A stretch of 64,000 bases of DNA from Agrobacterium rubi TR3 = NBRC 13261. GTDB taxonomy: Bacteria; Pseudomonadota; Alphaproteobacteria; Rhizobiales; Rhizobiaceae. Below the pieces are notes generated by a model that ran no database searches, was not told the DNA's origin, and saw nothing but the letters and a program-made list of their open reading frames with translations. A program made the position numbers and the translations under genes. The number at the start of each line of letters is the position of its first letter. The first letter of the stretch is position 1. Shown in pieces: positions 17,655 through 27,548 of this stretch. The stretch lies in assembly GCF_000739935.1 (NCBI RefSeq), contig NZ_BBJU01000023.1, positions 1 through 64,000 on the forward strand, in the 5' to 3' direction.

Positions 17655-19352
17655 ATGAGCATTCTTCTGAGACATCTATCCCGGCGCACGGGCGCGCTGA
17701 TTGTAGCCTGCCTTCTTGCCCAGACCGCTTTATCCGGCGTGGCGCAGGCGGAAGACCGTGCGGCCCTGATGAAACAGCATCGCGGCGGCACGATCACGAT
17801 GGCAGCCGTGTCTGCGGCCGGCACCGTCGATCCGATGATCAACTATACCGCTCAGTTCTGGCAGCTTTTCCAGATGACCTATGACGGCCTCGTCAAGTTC
17901 AAGCAGGTTGCGGGCACCGGAGGCTTCGACATTGTTCCAGCGCTGGCCGAAGCCGTTCCTGAGCCGACCAATAACGGCAAGACCTATGTTTTCAAAATCC
18001 GCAAAGGCATCAAGTTTTCCAACGGACACGAGCTGGTGCCTTCCGATGTCGTTGCCTCGTTTCAGCGCATCTTCAAGGTCAAAGGCCCAACGACGGGCAG
18101 CTTCTACAACGGCATCGTCGGTGCCGACAAATGCATCGCGGATTCCGCCACCTGCACGCTCGACGGTGGCGTGATCGCTGATGATGCAGCCGGGACGGTG
18201 ACACTGAACCTCACCGCCCCTGACGCGGAAATCTTCTCCAAGCTCGCCGTTCCCCACGCCTCGATCCTGCCAGCCGATGCGCCCCTGACCGATGCGGGCA
18301 CCACTCCGCTCCCCGGCACCGGTGCCTACATGATTGCAAGCTACGACCCCAATTCCGAAATGGTGTTGAAGCGTAACCCCAACTTCAAGGAATGGAGCGT
18401 GGACGCACAGCCCGACGGCTATGCCGACGAGGTGGTCTACAAGTTCGGTCTGACCGAGGAGGCCGCGATCAATGCTATCATCAACGGCCAGATCGATTGG
18501 CTGTTCGACACGCCACCAGCTGACCGCCTGCCCGAAATCGGCACGAAATACGCCAGTCAGATCCATATCGATCCGCTGGCGGCCTTCTGGTACGCGCCGA
18601 TGAACACCAATCTTGCTCCCTTCGATAATGTGAAGGTGCGCCAAGCGCTCAACTACGCGGTTGACCGGGATGCGGTCGTCGGCCTTTTCGGCGGCGAAGT
18701 GCTTGGCCAGCCGGTCTGCCAGATCCTGCCGCCGGACTTCCCCGGTCATGTCGACAATTGCATCTACACCAAGAACCCCGGCCCGACCTGGAGCGAGCCG
18801 GATATGGAAAAAGCACAGGCCCTGGTAGACGAGTCCGGCACCAAGGGCCAGAAGATCACGGTCATCGCCGAGGATAATGCAGCATCACGCGGCATCGGCA
18901 CCTATATTGCCAGTGTTCTGACCGAGCTTGGTTATGATGCGTCGATGAAGGCGATTTCGCCCAACATTCAGTTCACCTACATTCAGAATACCAACAACAA
19001 CGTCCAGATCAGCGTATCGCAATGGTATCAGGACTATCCTGCCGCCTCGAACTTCCTGAATGTGCTTCTGTCTTGCGGTTCCATCAACAAGGGCAGCGAT
19101 TCATCCGTCAACATCGCCGGCTACTGCAACAAGGATTTGGACGCGCAGATGAAGACAGCGATGACCACGGCTCTTACGGATCAGAACGCCGCCAACGCTA
19201 TCTGGGCCAAGGTCGATCAGGCTTTCATGGAACAGGCACCGATGGCACCGCTCATCACACCGAAAAGCGTCAACTTCACCTCGGCGCGGCTGGGCAACTA
19301 CCTGTTCAACAAGCAGAACCGCTGGATCACCTCTCAGGCATGGGTCAAGTAG
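17655..19352 (+). CDS. Oligopeptide-type solute-binding protein (SBP family 5)
   Basis: A Sec signal peptide (about residues 1-32, ending GVAQA) is followed by a 530-residue family 5 binding protein: GGTITMAA, TYDGLVKFKQVAG, VFKIRKGIKFSNGHELVPSDV, and RQALNYAVDRDAVVGLF. It delivers a peptide or similar solute to the two permeases downstream. A short hairpin follows the stop (19361-19382). Its position after the iminopeptidase gene suggests a proline-containing peptide, which is inference. Confidence 0.92.
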   Translation: MSILLRHLSRRTGALIVACLLAQTALSGVAQAEDRAALMKQHRGGTITMAAVSAAGTVDPMINYTAQFWQLFQMTYDGLVKFKQVAGTGGFDIVPALAEAVPEPTNNGKTYVFKIRKGIKFSNGHELVPSDVVASFQRIFKVKGPTTGSFYNGIVGADKCIADSATCTLDGGVIADDAAGTVTLNLTAPDAEIFSKLAVPHASILPADAPLTDAGTTPLPGTGAYMIASYDPNSEMVLKRNPNFKEWSVDAQPDGYADEVVYKFGLTEEAAINAIINGQIDWLFDTPPADRLPEIGTKYASQIHIDPLAAFWYAPMNTNLAPFDNVKVRQALNYAVDRDAVVGLFGGEVLGQPVCQILPPDFPGHVDNCIYTKNPGPTWSEPDMEKAQALVDESGTKGQKITVIAEDNAASRGIGTYIASVLTELGYDASMKAISPNIQFTYIQNTNNNVQISVSQWYQDYPAASNFLNVLLSCGSINKGSDSSVNIAGYCNKDLDAQMKTAMTTALTDQNAANAIWAKVDQAFMEQAPMAPLITPKSVNFTSARLGNYLFNKQNRWITSQAWVK

Positions 19353-19360
19353 CGCGCATT

Positions 19361-19382
19361 TAGCTGGCGTTTCTACCAGCTA
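19361..19382 (+). promoter_or_regulatory. Hairpin after the binding-protein gene
   Basis: TAGCTGG and CCAGCTA form perfect seven-base arms around an eight-base loop, nine bases after the stop codon. There is no strong T-run. Such intercistronic hairpins commonly protect the abundant binding-protein mRNA or reduce readthrough into permease genes. Confidence 0.55.
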
Positions 19383-19475
19383 GGAAAACAATGCTTCGAA
19401 CACAGACGACGGCGCGGCCCCAAAGCCTTGCCGTCGCCTCCTTCCGCCAGACCGGCATGCGCAGCAGGAGCCGTT

Positions 19476-20513
19476 ATGACCACCCCTTCTGAAATGGCTA
19501 TCGGTGATGCCGGATTGCCCGAACCTGCGGTCAAACATATCGGCACAGGCCCTTGGAAACGTGCTTGGCATCTGCTGAAGCGTGACAAGCCGACGGTTAT
19601 CGCTGCCTGTGTACTGGTTGTGATCATCCTGTCGAGCCTCGCCGCTCCGCTCTATGCCGGTTACGTAGCGGGCAGTGATCCGTTCCGCTCGAACCTCTCG
19701 GCTCGCATCACCATCGATGGCAAACGAACGAAGGTGATGCAGGCGTCCACCGAAGGTCTCGGTCTCGGCGTTACGCCAATCGGGCCGACCTGGGATGCGC
19801 AATATTTCCTTGGCGCCGATACGCAAGGGCGAGATGTTGCGGCACGGCTGCTCTATGGCGGACGCAATTCGCTGTTGATCGCCACCGCCTCCACCGCGAT
19901 CTGTCTCGTTCTCGCAGCTCTCATCGGCATTTTGGCAGGCTTCTTCGGTGGGGTGACCGACCAGATTCTGTCGCGCGTTCTGGATATTCTCTGGGCCTTT
20001 CCGGTCTATCTGCTCGCCATTTCTCTTTCCATCGTGCTTCTCTCTCAGGGCATCGTCATCGGCCCCATCGAGATCACTGGCGACAGTCTGCTTCTGCCGA
20101 TTTTCATCATTGGCATCATCTATGTGCCTTACGTAGCGCGCCCCGTGCGCGGACGCGTGATGGCGCTAAAGAAGAGCGAGTTCGTGCTGGCGGCCACCGG
20201 CCTAGGCATTCCGGCTTGGCGCATTCTTCTCAACGATATCCTGCCCAACGTCTCGACCATGCTGATCGTTTTCGTACCCTTGATGATGGCGCTGAATATC
20301 ATCACGGAGAGCTCGCTCTCCTTTCTCTCGATCGGTGTGCAGGCACCGGATGCGAGTTGGGGCACCATCATCCAGGATGGGCAGTCCCTGCTCTATACGC
20401 GGCCTGCCGTGGCGCTGTGTCCCGGCATCGCGATTGCGCTCACCGTGCTGTCGCTGAACGTGCTGGGCGACAGCATTCGCGATGCGCTCGATCCGCGCAC
20501 GAAATTGGTGTGA
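19476..20513 (+). CDS. Oligopeptide ABC importer permease (DppC-like)
   Basis: This 345-residue inner-membrane permease begins with an N-terminal cytoplasmic segment, one helix, and a periplasmic loop with YFLGADTQGRDVAARLLYG, the DppC/OppC hallmark. The BPD_transp_1 domain follows. The EAA-type loop is VMALKKSEFVLAATGLGI. CAGGAG precedes ATG 19476; the open frame begins at 19428 without a ribosome site. In most operons the DppB-type gene comes first, but here the DppC type leads. Confidence 0.9.
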   Translation: MTTPSEMAIGDAGLPEPAVKHIGTGPWKRAWHLLKRDKPTVIAACVLVVIILSSLAAPLYAGYVAGSDPFRSNLSARITIDGKRTKVMQASTEGLGLGVTPIGPTWDAQYFLGADTQGRDVAARLLYGGRNSLLIATASTAICLVLAALIGILAGFFGGVTDQILSRVLDILWAFPVYLLAISLSIVLLSQGIVIGPIEITGDSLLLPIFIIGIIYVPYVARPVRGRVMALKKSEFVLAATGLGIPAWRILLNDILPNVSTMLIVFVPLMMALNIITESSLSFLSIGVQAPDASWGTIIQDGQSLLYTRPAVALCPGIAIALTVLSLNVLGDSIRDALDPRTKLV

Positions 20514-20523
20514 GGAGGCGGTA

Positions 20524-21495
20524 ATGATCCTTGCTGTTATCCAGCGCCTCGGCCAGATGCTGTTCGTCATGATCGGTATTTCTGCGCTCGTCTTCCTGAT
20601 CTTTTTTGCAACGCCCGGCTCCGATCCGGCCGCGCGCCTTGCGGGGCGCAACGCCTCGCCGGAAACGGTGGAGGCCATCCGCAAGGATTTCGGCTTTGAT
20701 CGACCTTTGCCCGTGCAATATGTGATCATGATGAAGCGCCTGTTCGTGACGCAGGACCTGACATCCTTCGTCAATCGCGGAATGCGCGTTGTTCCCGCCG
20801 TCGCTTCCGCCGCTCCCGTCACGCTCTCGTTGGTCGCGGGCGCTGCATTTCTGTGGGTGATCGGCGGTATTTTCGTGGGCGTCGTCGCGGCGCTCGCGCG
20901 CGATACCCTGCTTGATCGGGGGCTGATGGCGCTGGCGCTGATCGGGGTATCCATGCCGGTCTACTGGCTGGGAGAGGTCATGAACCTCACCACCCAAAGT
21001 CGCTTTCACGACACCATCTTCTTCTCCTGGGTCCCAGCGCTGGGCTACAAACCCTTGATGACGGACCCTGTTGGCTGGTTCAAGACGCTCATCATTCCCT
21101 GGTTTACGCTGGCCGCCCTCTATATCGGGATCTACGGCCGCGTCCTGCGTGCCAATCTGGTCGAAGCCTATCAGGAAGACTTTATCCGCACCGCGCGCGC
21201 CAAGGGCCTCAGCCCCGCCCGCGTGATGATACGCCACGCACTTCGCACCTCGCTCATCCCGTTCGTGACCATGTTCGGGCTCGATTTCGGCGTGCTCGTC
21301 GGCGGCTCGGCGCTGTTGACGGAGGTGGTGTTCGGGCTGAATGGCGTCGGTCGGCTCACCTATCAGGCGCTGCTCAATCTCGATCTGCCGATGGTACTCG
21401 GAACGGTCATGTATGCATCCTTCTTCGTCGTTCTCGCCAATGCGCTGGTAGACGTCGTCTATGTCCTTATCGATCCGCGCGTCCGGGAGAACTAG
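20524..21495 (+). CDS. Oligopeptide ABC importer permease (DppB-like)
   Basis: The 323-residue permease starts with a membrane helix (QRLGQMLFVMIGISALVFL) and the DppB-type ATPGSDPAARLAG loop. Its EAA-like loop is YQEDFIRTARAKGLSPARVM, and it ends with the typical VDVVYVLIDPRVREN. GGAGG precedes ATG 20524, ten bases after the stop of the DppC-type gene. It pairs with the preceding permease to form the channel. Confidence 0.92.
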   Translation: MILAVIQRLGQMLFVMIGISALVFLIFFATPGSDPAARLAGRNASPETVEAIRKDFGFDRPLPVQYVIMMKRLFVTQDLTSFVNRGMRVVPAVASAAPVTLSLVAGAAFLWVIGGIFVGVVAALARDTLLDRGLMALALIGVSMPVYWLGEVMNLTTQSRFHDTIFFSWVPALGYKPLMTDPVGWFKTLIIPWFTLAALYIGIYGRVLRANLVEAYQEDFIRTARAKGLSPARVMIRHALRTSLIPFVTMFGLDFGVLVGGSALLTEVVFGLNGVGRLTYQALLNLDLPMVLGTVMYASFFVVLANALVDVVYVLIDPRVREN

Positions 21496-21499
21496 GTCC

Positions 21500-22525
21500 A
21501 TGATCGCTCCGGAAAAACCTGTTCTTCTCGATGTGAATGGTCTCTCAGTATCGTTTGCGACCGATCGCGGTATGGTCAAGGCCATCCGCGATGTCTCCTT
21601 CAATGTGCGGGAAGGGGAAATCCTGTCCATCGTCGGCGAATCCGGTTCGGGAAAATCCGTAACGCTTTTGTCGCTGCTGGGCCTTCATGACGCCAAGACC
21701 ACGCGTGTCGATGGCGTGGTCGCCTTCAGGGGGCGTCGCATCCTTGAACTGCCCGCAAATGACTTGCGTCGCATTCGCGGCAAGGAAATTGGTCTCATTT
21801 CTCAAGACCCGATGACGGCACTGACGCCCGTCTACACAATCGGCTCTCAGATCGCCGAGCAGATCCGTGCGCATGAGGCGGTCTCTGCGCGTGCAGCGAG
21901 AAAACGGGCAATCGAGCTTCTGGGAGAGGTCGGCCTTTCCAATCCGGTAGAAGCAGTAGACCGCTATCCCCACCAACTGTCCGGCGGCATGCGCCAGCGC
22001 GCCGTTATCGCTATGGCGTTATCGTGCAATCCGGCACTGCTGGTGGCCGACGAGCCGACCACGGCGCTTGATGTCACGGTTCAGGCACAGGTGCTCGATC
22101 TGCTCCTGCGCCTGCGCAAGGATTTCGGCTCTGCCATCATTCTCATCACCCACGATATGGGCGTCGTCTCAGAGATCGCCGACCGGGTCGCCGTGATGTA
22201 TGCCGGCCGCATTGTGGAGCGCGGGGAGACGGAAGCAATGTTCGCAAGCCCCCTTCACCCCTATAGCTGGGGCCTGATGGCCTCCATTCCACCGTTGACC
22301 GGGCAGCGGCTTGCCCGCCTCAAATCCATTCCCGGCATGCCACCGACACCGGAGACAATTGGCGAAGGCTGTGGCTTTGCGCCGCGTTGCGCCTTCGCCC
22401 GGCCGCTCTGTTTGGAAAGGCCTCCCCTGCGGCGTGTCGGGGAACAGGCGGCGCTTTGTGTTCTGGAGGAACCGGAACGAAGCCTTCTGCGCCGATCCGT
22501 CCTGACACCGGAGGAGCTCGCATGA
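21500..22525 (+). CDS. Oligopeptide importer ATPase (DppD-like)
   Basis: The 341-residue ATPase has Walker A GESGSGKS, signature [15 protein letters not shown], Walker [13 protein letters not shown] and the H-loop [13 protein letters not shown]. Its C-terminal oligopeptide-transporter extension has spaced cysteines ([15 protein letters not shown]) of the kind that can bind an iron-sulfur cluster in this family. ATG 21500 follows the DppB-like stop by four bases; the open frame extends upstream within that gene. It overlaps the DppF-like gene by four bases. Confidence 0.92.
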   Translation: MIAPEKPVLLDVNGLSVSFATDRGMVKAIRDVSFNVREGEILSIVGESGSGKSVTLLSLLGLHDAKTTRVDGVVAFRGRRILELPANDLRRIRGKEIGLISQDPMTALTPVYTIGSQIAEQIRAHEAVSARAARKRAIELLGEVGLSNPVEAVDRYPHQLSGGMRQRAVIAMALSCNPALLVADEPTTALDVTVQAQVLDLLLRLRKDFGSAIILITHDMGVVSEIADRVAVMYAGRIVERGETEAMFASPLHPYSWGLMASIPPLTGQRLARLKSIPGMPPTPETIGEGCGFAPRCAFARPLCLERPPLRRVGEQAALCVLEEPERSLLRRSVLTPEELA

Positions 22526-23517
22526 CGCCGCTTGTAATACCACGTGACGACAAACCTCTAATGTTGGCCAGATCGATCACCAAGACTTTTACCGTCGGCA
22601 AGACCATCAGGCCCGGCTCAGGCCGCATCCTGCAAGCGGTGGACGATATCACTCTCGATGTCTTTCCAGGGGAAACACTCGGTCTGGTCGGGGAGTCTGG
22701 AAGCGGTAAATCGACGCTGGGGCGGTGTCTGACCCGGCTTTATGATATCGATAGTGGCACCTTGACCTTCGACGGTTCAGATATCACCAAAGCCGATACG
22801 CGAGCGCTAAAGCCCGTGCGACGCAAGATGCAGATGATTTTCCAGGACCCATCCGCCTCGCTTAATCCGCGCCGCCGCGTGCGCGATATCCTCGCCGAAG
22901 TGCTGAAGGTCCACCGCATTCGCGAGGGAGCCGCCATCGACGCTAGGCTAGGCGAACTCATGGACCTTGTCGGCCTGCGTCGTGACTATCTCAACCGTTA
23001 TCCGCACGAATTCTCCGGCGGCCAGCGGCAGCGCATAGGCATCGCGCGCGCTCTGGCAGTCGAACCGAAGCTGATCGTAGCGGACGAACCTGTCTCTGCG
23101 CTCGATGTCTCGGTACAGGCGCAGATCGTCAATCTTTTCAGCGACCTACGCGAACAACTCGATCTCACCTATGTCTTCATCGCCCATGATCTGGCCGTCG
23201 TGCGTCAGGTCTCCACTCGCGTGGCCGTCATGTATCTCGGGTCGATCGTGGAGATCGGAGAAACAGACGCGCTTTATGCGAAGCCAAGCCACCCCTACAC
23301 ACAAGCGCTGCTTTCAGCGATTCCGCAGCCGCACAACCGTGGCAAACGTGGGCGCATCCTGCTGTCGGGTGAAATTCCGAGCCCGCTTAACCCGCCTAAA
23401 GGCTGCAAATTTTCCACCCGCTGTCCAATAGCGCAGTCCCTCTGCCAGCAGGTTCGTCCGAAACTTTCAGCAATCTCGCCCGAGCGCTCCGTCGCCTGTC
23501 ATTTTCCGCTAGTGTGA
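22522..23517 (+). CDS. Oligopeptide importer ATPase (DppF-like)
   Basis: This 331-residue partner ATPase has Walker [11 protein letters not shown]-loop [16 protein letters not shown], signature [15 protein letters not shown], Walker [13 protein letters not shown] and the C-terminal cysteine region [15 protein letters not shown]. The start overlaps the DppD-like stop (ATGA), so I discard the longer upstream frame. It is the last gene of the operon that begins with the amiC-like gene. An IS remnant follows rather than a visible terminator. Confidence 0.92.
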   Translation: MTPLVIPRDDKPLMLARSITKTFTVGKTIRPGSGRILQAVDDITLDVFPGETLGLVGESGSGKSTLGRCLTRLYDIDSGTLTFDGSDITKADTRALKPVRRKMQMIFQDPSASLNPRRRVRDILAEVLKVHRIREGAAIDARLGELMDLVGLRRDYLNRYPHEFSGGQRQRIGIARALAVEPKLIVADEPVSALDVSVQAQIVNLFSDLREQLDLTYVFIAHDLAVVRQVSTRVAVMYLGSIVEIGETDALYAKPSHPYTQALLSAIPQPHNRGKRGRILLSGEIPSPLNPPKGCKFSTRCPIAQSLCQQVRPKLSAISPERSVACHFPLV

Positions 23518-23589
23518 GAACATGCTGGCGAAGATAAACGCCAAACCCGCGACGACTCTAAGTCGCTGTTGTTCTTACACGGCCATTGG

Positions 23590-23794
23590 CCGGCATATAC
23601 GTTCATTTGCCACGAACTTTCACATAGGTTTCATCGGCGCGTCAGCTCGTTGATTGAGGCCGCCGCCAGTGCCAACGAACCGCCCACAAGATCACCTCGC
23701 CCTCAAAATAACGCCGCTTAAAATCGCCCATCAAAAGTCTCGCTGACAACCACTGTCGTCCTCTCAGGGGTCAACGGGATTTTTCAACAGGGCC
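23590..23794 (-). mobile_element. Degenerate IS6-family insertion sequence remnant
   Basis: Reading the minus strand from 23794, GGCCCTGTTGAAAAATCCC is an IS6/IS26-like terminal inverted repeat. A fragment of the transposase start follows (MGDFKRRYFEGEVILWAVRW, from ATG 23731), which meets a stop. After a large internal deletion comes ADETYVKVRGK, which contains the first catalytic aspartate motif of the DDE domain, followed by a TGA where the family usually has Trp. The left boundary is not clear. It is dead and marks a past insertion between two peptide-importer operons. Confidence 0.8.
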
Positions 23795-23969
23795 TAGTTT
23801 TTGCACAATCGGTCAGAAATGCTCACCATGTAGGCATCGCCGCCTTCGCCAAATGGTAGCAAAGGGTCTTATAGCTGTGCTGTTGAAACTTTGACCGAAG
23901 TGGCATGAAATCTGCTTCCCGCTATTTGAAAAGGCAAAAGTGTCTTCATAAGCCAAAGAAGGGAACATC

Positions 23970-25622
23970 ATGAACAGAGCTCGATCGCCGAACTCGCAAA
24001 TCGCGAATATTGCACGGCGCACTCGCTGGATGGGCGTGCTGGGTGCGGCCATTGCAGTTTGCTTGACCACAACATCCACGGCGTTAGCCGCAGGCACTCT
24101 TCGTATTGGCATGACGGCGTCAGACATTCCGCTGACCACCGGCCAGACCGACCAGGGTGGAGAAGGCCAGCGTTTCATGGGCTACACGATCTATAATTCT
24201 CTTATCGAATGGGATCTGACCAAAGCTGACAAGGCGTCCGGCCTCATTCCAGCACTGTCTACCTCCTGGTATGTCGACGAAAAAGACCGGACCAAATGGA
24301 CCTTTAAGTTGCGCGAAGGCGTAAAATTTCATGATGGAAGCACTTTCGACGCCGATGCGGTGGTCTGGAATCTCGACAAGCTGTTGAAGCAGGATGCACC
24401 ACAGTTCGACAAGCGCCAAGCGGCCCAGGGTCGCTCGCGCATCCCCTCGGTCGCGTCCTATAAGGTCATAGACTCTTCGACCGTCGAGATCGTCACGAAG
24501 ACCCCGGACGCCACACTGCCCTACCAAATAAGCTGGATTTTGATGTCTTCACCCGCCAATTGGGAAGCCCAGGACAAGAATTGGGACAAAGTAGCCCAAA
24601 AGCCGTCCGGCACTGGACCGTGGAAAATGGAGAATGGCTTCGTCCCGCGTGAACGCGCCGAACTTACGCCCAACAAAGAGTATTGGGATCAAGCCCGCGT
24701 GCCGAAACTCGATAAGTTGGTCCTGATGCCGCTGCCCGAGCCGAGCACTCGCATCGCCGCACTTCGCTCCGGCCAGGTGGACTGGATCGAGGCCCCTGCC
24801 CCGGACAGCGTCAAGTCGTTGAAGGATGCCGGTTATACGATCGTTACCAATTCCTATCCGCACAACTGGACGTGGCACTTGTCGCGCGTCGAAGGTTCGC
24901 CGTGGAACGACATTCGTGTGCGCAAGGCCGCAAACCTAGCGGTGGATCGGGCAGGCTTAAACGAATTGCTGGGTGGACTGTCCATTCCTGCCGAAGGCTA
25001 TATGCCGCCGGGTCACCCGTGGTTTGGCAATCCGACGTTCAAGCTGTCCTACGATGTGGCAGCAGCAACCAAGCTGATGGAAGAGGCAGGTTACGGCCCT
25101 GATAAGCGGATCAAGACCAAGGTCGTCATTTCGTCCTCGGGTTCGGGACAGATGCTGCCGCTGCAGATGAACGAGTACATTCAGCAGACGCTGGCTGAAA
25201 TAGGCATCGATATCGAATACGAGGTGATGGACTGGAACACGGTCATCAACGTCTGGCGTGCGGGAGCCAAGGATCCAAGCGCCAAGGGTGCCACCGCTGT
25301 CAACTACAGCTACTTCATTCAGGACCCCTTCAGCGCGATGATCCGTCAGTCGCAGTGCAATCTGACGCCGCCGACCGGCACCAACTGGGGATATTACTGC
25401 GACCCGGAAATGGATGCCCTGTTTGAAAAGGTGCGCAACACGTTCGATGCAGCCGATCAGGACAAGGTTCTGGCACAGGTTCACGAGAAGTACGTCAACG
25501 ACGCCTTGTTCTTGATGGTTACCCATGACGTCAATCCGCGCGCCATGACGTCCAAGGTCAAGGGTTTCGTGCAGGCCCAAAACTGGTTTCAGGACTTCTC
25601 AACCATCAACATCGAGCCCTGA
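23970..25622 (+). CDS. Oligopeptide-type solute-binding protein (SBP family 5)
   Basis: The 550-residue secreted binding protein has a long charged N-region and a hydrophobic core ending STALAAG near residue 41. It continues with LRIGMTASDIPLTTGQ, FKLREGVKFHDGSTFDADAV and RKAANLAVDRAGLNELLGG, all family 5 landmarks. It is the first gene of a second peptide-type importer operon (23970-30464). The upstream region holds the IS6 remnant, so the promoter must lie in the short stretch between about 23795 and 23969. The substrate is unknown; similar proteins take peptides, glycosides or amino-acid derivatives. A strong hairpin follows the stop. Confidence 0.92.
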   Translation: MNRARSPNSQIANIARRTRWMGVLGAAIAVCLTTTSTALAAGTLRIGMTASDIPLTTGQTDQGGEGQRFMGYTIYNSLIEWDLTKADKASGLIPALSTSWYVDEKDRTKWTFKLREGVKFHDGSTFDADAVVWNLDKLLKQDAPQFDKRQAAQGRSRIPSVASYKVIDSSTVEIVTKTPDATLPYQISWILMSSPANWEAQDKNWDKVAQKPSGTGPWKMENGFVPRERAELTPNKEYWDQARVPKLDKLVLMPLPEPSTRIAALRSGQVDWIEAPAPDSVKSLKDAGYTIVTNSYPHNWTWHLSRVEGSPWNDIRVRKAANLAVDRAGLNELLGGLSIPAEGYMPPGHPWFGNPTFKLSYDVAAATKLMEEAGYGPDKRIKTKVVISSSGSGQMLPLQMNEYIQQTLAEIGIDIEYEVMDWNTVINVWRAGAKDPSAKGATAVNYSYFIQDPFSAMIRQSQCNLTPPTGTNWGYYCDPEMDALFEKVRNTFDAADQDKVLAQVHEKYVNDALFLMVTHDVNPRAMTSKVKGFVQAQNWFQDFSTINIEP

Positions 25623-25637
25623 TATCAAAACGTCCCA

Positions 25638-25662
25638 GGTGCGCCCACACACAGGGCGCACC
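25638..25662 (+). promoter_or_regulatory. Strong hairpin between binding-protein and permease genes
   Basis: GGTGCGCCC and GGGCGCACC are perfect nine-base arms around a seven-base loop, 16 bases after the binding-protein stop and 39 before the permease start. No T-run follows, so mRNA stabilisation or partial attenuation is more likely than full termination. Confidence 0.65.
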
Positions 25663-25700
25663 GCCCATGTCGTCGATCCTTGTTCAATCTGGAGACAACC

Positions 25701-26654
25701 ATGCTGGTTTACGGACTGCACAGACTCCTTCATGTCATTCCGGTCGCTATCGGCGTCAGCATCGTCTGTTTCATGCTGATCCATATCGCACCGGGCGACC
25801 CACTGGCGGCGATCCTGCCCTCCGATGCGTCTGCCGAAATGCAGGCGCAAATGCGCGCCTTCTACGGTCTCGATCAACCTCTTCCGGTGCAATACGCCAT
25901 GTGGGTATGGCGCGCGCTGCACGGCGATCTCGGCCATTCCATCGCAACAGGCCGTCCTGTCCTGAATGAAATTCTGGCGGCCTCGGTCAACTCCATCATC
26001 CTCGCCGTTGCGGCCACCCTCATTGGCTTTACGTTCGGTGCTGTGCTCGGTTTCGTTTCGGGCGTCTTCCGTGGTGGTTGGCTCGACCGGTTCGCCTCAG
26101 CCATCTCGATGATTGGCGTCAGCGTGCCCCATTACTGGCTCGGTATGGTTCTTGTCATCGCCTTTTCCGTGACACTCGGCTGGCTTCCGGCCATGGGCGG
26201 CGGTCCCGGTGGATCAGGAGGCCGCAGCTTGAGCTGGGAATATCTTCAGTTTCTGATCCTACCGGCTGTCACCATGTCGGTCATTCCGATAGGCATTATC
26301 GCACGCACGATCCGCTCGCTGGTCGCCGACATCCTATCCCAGGACTTCACTCAGGCATTGGCTGCAAAAGGCCTTATGAACCGCCAAATTCTGCAGCACG
26401 TCATCCGCAATGCAGCCCCCACATCGATTTCCGTGATGGGCCTGCAGCTTGGTTATCTGCTTGGCGGCTCGATTCTCATCGAGACAGTCTTTTCGTGGCC
26501 CGGAACCGGATTTCTCCTGAACGGTGCGATCTTCACGCGCGACTTGCCAATCCTGCAAGGTACGATCCTGGTGCTGGCCATGTTTTTCGTCCTGCTCAAC
26601 CTGATCGTGGACGTGTTGCAGAGCGCCATCGATCCGCGCATTCAGAGGAATTGA
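25701..26654 (+). CDS. Oligopeptide ABC importer permease (DppB-like)
   Basis: This 317-residue permease has an N-terminal helix with VIPVAIGVSIVCFMLIHIAPGDP, the DppB hallmark, then YGLDQPLPVQYAMWVWRALHGDLGHS and the C-terminal VDVLQSAIDPRIQRN. The EAA-like loop is LSQDFTQALAAKGL. CTGGAG lies before ATG 25701; the frame is open seven codons further up to a TTG without a ribosome site. It forms the channel with the next gene, three bases downstream. Confidence 0.92.
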   Translation: MLVYGLHRLLHVIPVAIGVSIVCFMLIHIAPGDPLAAILPSDASAEMQAQMRAFYGLDQPLPVQYAMWVWRALHGDLGHSIATGRPVLNEILAASVNSIILAVAATLIGFTFGAVLGFVSGVFRGGWLDRFASAISMIGVSVPHYWLGMVLVIAFSVTLGWLPAMGGGPGGSGGRSLSWEYLQFLILPAVTMSVIPIGIIARTIRSLVADILSQDFTQALAAKGLMNRQILQHVIRNAAPTSISVMGLQLGYLLGGSILIETVFSWPGTGFLLNGAIFTRDLPILQGTILVLAMFFVLLNLIVDVLQSAIDPRIQRN

Positions 26655-26657
26655 CCC

Positions 26658-27548
26658 ATGTCCATCATCACCGCTGACAGGGTCCCCGAGACCGAAATCA
26701 TTGCCAGGTCGCCCGGCTTCTGGAGCGTCGTCTTCCGTCGTCTGCGTCGAGACCCGGTCACCGTAATGGCATTCGCGTTCATCATTCTGCTTCTCTTGAT
26801 GGCGATCTTTGCGCCCTATCTTGCTCCTTACAATCCGGCTCAGGGCAGCGTCATCCGCCGCTTGAAGCCTATTGGCACACCCGGCTATATCCTCGGCACT
26901 GACGAACTCGGTCGCGACATGCTATCGCGGCTGATCTACGGCACCCGATTGTCACTGATTATGGGTGTGGTGCCGGTGCCAATCGCGTTCATCATCGGTT
27001 CTACCATTGGCATCGTTGCCGGTTATGCCGGCGGCATCACGAACATGCTGATCATGCGGACTATCGACGTCTTCTATGCCTTCCCATCAGTGCTGCTGGC
27101 TGTCGCACTGGCCGGTGCTCTGGGCTCCGGTCTCTTCAATGCGCTTGTTTCGCTCACCATCGTGTTCATCCCGCAGATTGCCCGGGTTGCTGAAAGTGTG
27201 ACCACACAGGTTCGAAAGCTCGATTATGTCGATGCCGCGCGTGCCTCAGGTGCATCCGCGCATACGATCATCCGCGTTCATATCCTAGGCAATGTGTTGA
27301 GCCCGATCTTCGTTTTCGCCACAAGCCTGATCTCGGTGTCTATGATCCTTGCCTCGGGCCTCTCCTTCCTCGGCCTTGGTGTACGCCCACCGGATGCAGA
27401 ATGGGGGCTTATGCTCAACACGCTGCGCACCGCAATCTACAACAACCCTTATGTCGCAGCTCTTCCCGGCGTGATGATCTTCACCACCTCGATCTTGTTC
27501 AACCTCTTCTCAGACGGCTTGCGCTCAGCAATGGACGTGAAATCATGA
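26658..27548 (+). CDS. Oligopeptide ABC importer permease (DppC-like)
   Basis: The 296-residue permease has an N-terminal cytoplasmic tail, a first helix, YILGTDELGRDMLSRLIYG, which is the DppC signature, and the transport domain with YVDAARASGASAHTIIRVHI as the coupling loop. It shares an ATGA overlap with the following ATPase gene. Organisation is the standard B-C order, unlike the importer upstream. Confidence 0.92.
   Translation: MSIITADRVPETEIIARSPGFWSVVFRRLRRDPVTVMAFAFIILLLLMAIFAPYLAPYNPAQGSVIRRLKPIGTPGYILGTDELGRDMLSRLIYGTRLSLIMGVVPVPIAFIIGSTIGIVAGYAGGITNMLIMRTIDVFYAFPSVLLAVALAGALGSGLFNALVSLTIVFIPQIARVAESVTTQVRKLDYVDAARASGASAHTIIRVHILGNVLSPIFVFATSLISVSMILASGLSFLGLGVRPPDAEWGLMLNTLRTAIYNNPYVAALPGVMIFTTSILFNLFSDGLRSAMDVKS

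Noticed and set aside
17730-18749. Minus-strand open frame of 339 codons
   Set aside because: Exactly opposite the binding-protein gene, with Asp/His/Arg-rich shadow composition and no family motif.
20440-21630. Minus-strand open frame of 396 codons
   Set aside because: Runs against two permease genes and an ATPase start; the protein is a charged low-complexity shadow.
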